Below are positions 63,782 to 64,000 of a stretch of 64,000 nucleotides of DNA, piece after piece (the first letter of the stretch is position 1; every line of letters starts with the position of its first letter). The notes beneath the pieces were generated by a model. That model saw only the letters and a list, made by a program, of their open reading frames with translations. It searched no databases and had not been told where the DNA came from. A program made the position numbers and the translations under genes. This DNA is from Haliclystus octoradiatus (lineage: Eukaryota > Cnidaria > Staurozoa > Stauromedusae > Haliclystidae): the NCBI GenBank assembly GCA_916610825.1, contig OU744448.1, positions 7,798,650-7,862,649 on the forward strand, written 5' to 3'.

Positions 63782-63823
63782 ATTTGCTACTATTAGTTTC
63801 GCGCCAAGGCGATCATCAGGCAA
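63782..63823 (-). ncRNA. Hammerhead ribozyme, reverse copy in second pseudo-LTR
   Basis: Minus strand: stem I TTGC (63823-63820) with GCAA; CTGATGA 63819-63813; stem II CGC/GCG with loop CTTG; GAAA 63800-63797; stem III ACT/AGT (loop AAT); cleavage after A63788 (GUA). All core bases are present. Confidence 0.78.
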
Positions 63824-63862
63824 TTTAATCTGTGAAACTGGTCCACAAATTTAATATATATA

Positions 63863-64000
63863 TGATTGGCAGAGGGTAAAAGTGAGTGCCTTACAGCACC
63901 CTGTCCCCTAGCATTAGGAACAACACTAGTGCTAATTCAGCTGATGATTCCAAAGCCGGACCCTCAGACGCCCCAATGGAGGAAGATACAGATAACAACA
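63863..64000 (+). repeat. Direct repeat, start of the next PLE unit (cut by the window end)
   Basis: Matches 60579-60716 at 136 of 138 positions. It marks a second, downstream unit that continues outside the window. Confidence 0.95.

Larger units (their letters stand above)
60425..63862 (+). mobile_element. Penelope-like element (PLE) unit with pseudo-LTRs
   Basis: Parts in order: pseudo-LTR with hammerhead (60425-60580), a leader that recurs at 63863, ORF1-like region (60690-61620), a spacer, RT plus GIY-YIG (62054-63424) and a second pseudo-LTR (63560-63862). The sequence from 60579 is repeated from 63863 to the window end (138 bp, two differences), a unit of 3284 bp, so two units stand head-to-tail. 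Tandem pseudo-LTRs, a hammerhead and a GIY-YIG endonuclease together define a PLE. Confidence 0.85.
63560..63862 (+). repeat. Second PLE pseudo-LTR with inverted hammerhead pair
   Basis: Holds a forward ribozyme (63584-63623), ATAGCTCTGCATTTACAAAT then GTCATTGAGCACTATG (the block shared by dispersed copies), TA repeats, and a reverse ribozyme (63782-63823), then the junction with the next unit at 63863. Confidence 0.8.

Overview
This is AT-rich nuclear DNA from an animal, most likely a marine invertebrate. The genes are split into small exons with GT-AG introns. The spliced products are metazoan proteins, and the spaces between exons are packed with short transposons. A short TTAGGG array fits a metazoan telomere repeat. 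I cannot name the species. The window holds no bacterial-type operon, CRISPR array or rRNA operon.

Gene layout, left to right: (1) a minus-strand gene that starts with a signal-peptide exon near 3147 and runs left, identity unknown; (2) a plus-strand three-exon gene (3689-8438) whose N-terminus resembles SRA1 but which shows no SRA domain; (3) calnexin on the minus strand (28870 to 11528), 19 coding exons in consistent phase giving 566 residues; (4) an SLC36-type proton-coupled amino-acid transporter on the plus strand (29614-40963), nine exons, 510 residues; (5) CCDC22, a subunit of the endosomal CCC/Commander complex, on the minus strand (57429 to 42725), 14 exons, lacking the N-terminal exon(s). 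The genes alternate head-to-head (1/2 and 3/4 share short upstream regions) and tail-to-tail (2/3 and 4/5). They are housekeeping genes with unrelated roles: ER glycoprotein folding, amino-acid transport and endosomal recycling.

The introns and spacers are a museum of mobile elements: a hAT MITE family with 8-bp target duplications, several pogo/Tc1-like MITEs at TA sites, a TTAA-ended family, a PIF/Harbinger-like element with a TAA duplication, tRNA-headed SINEs, a foldback family built from TTCATGAA palindromes, two large (ATT)n arrays, and remnants of LINEs and Penelope-like elements (PLEs). The right end (57.9-64 kb) is almost all retroelement: a LINE endonuclease scrap, a truncated PLE, a 5'-truncated CR1/L2-like LINE, and a 3284-bp PLE unit that begins again at 63863, so it is arranged head-to-tail.

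The most notable signal is a set of hammerhead ribozyme motifs. Four keep the complete catalytic core (three in the PLE pseudo-LTRs and one dispersed at 55538). At least six dispersed copies, often in inverted pairs, occur in introns of calnexin, the transporter and CCDC22. They share a GCTCT...GAGCAC block and lie next to ATT repeats, so they look like a non-autonomous, ribozyme-bearing derivative of the PLE.
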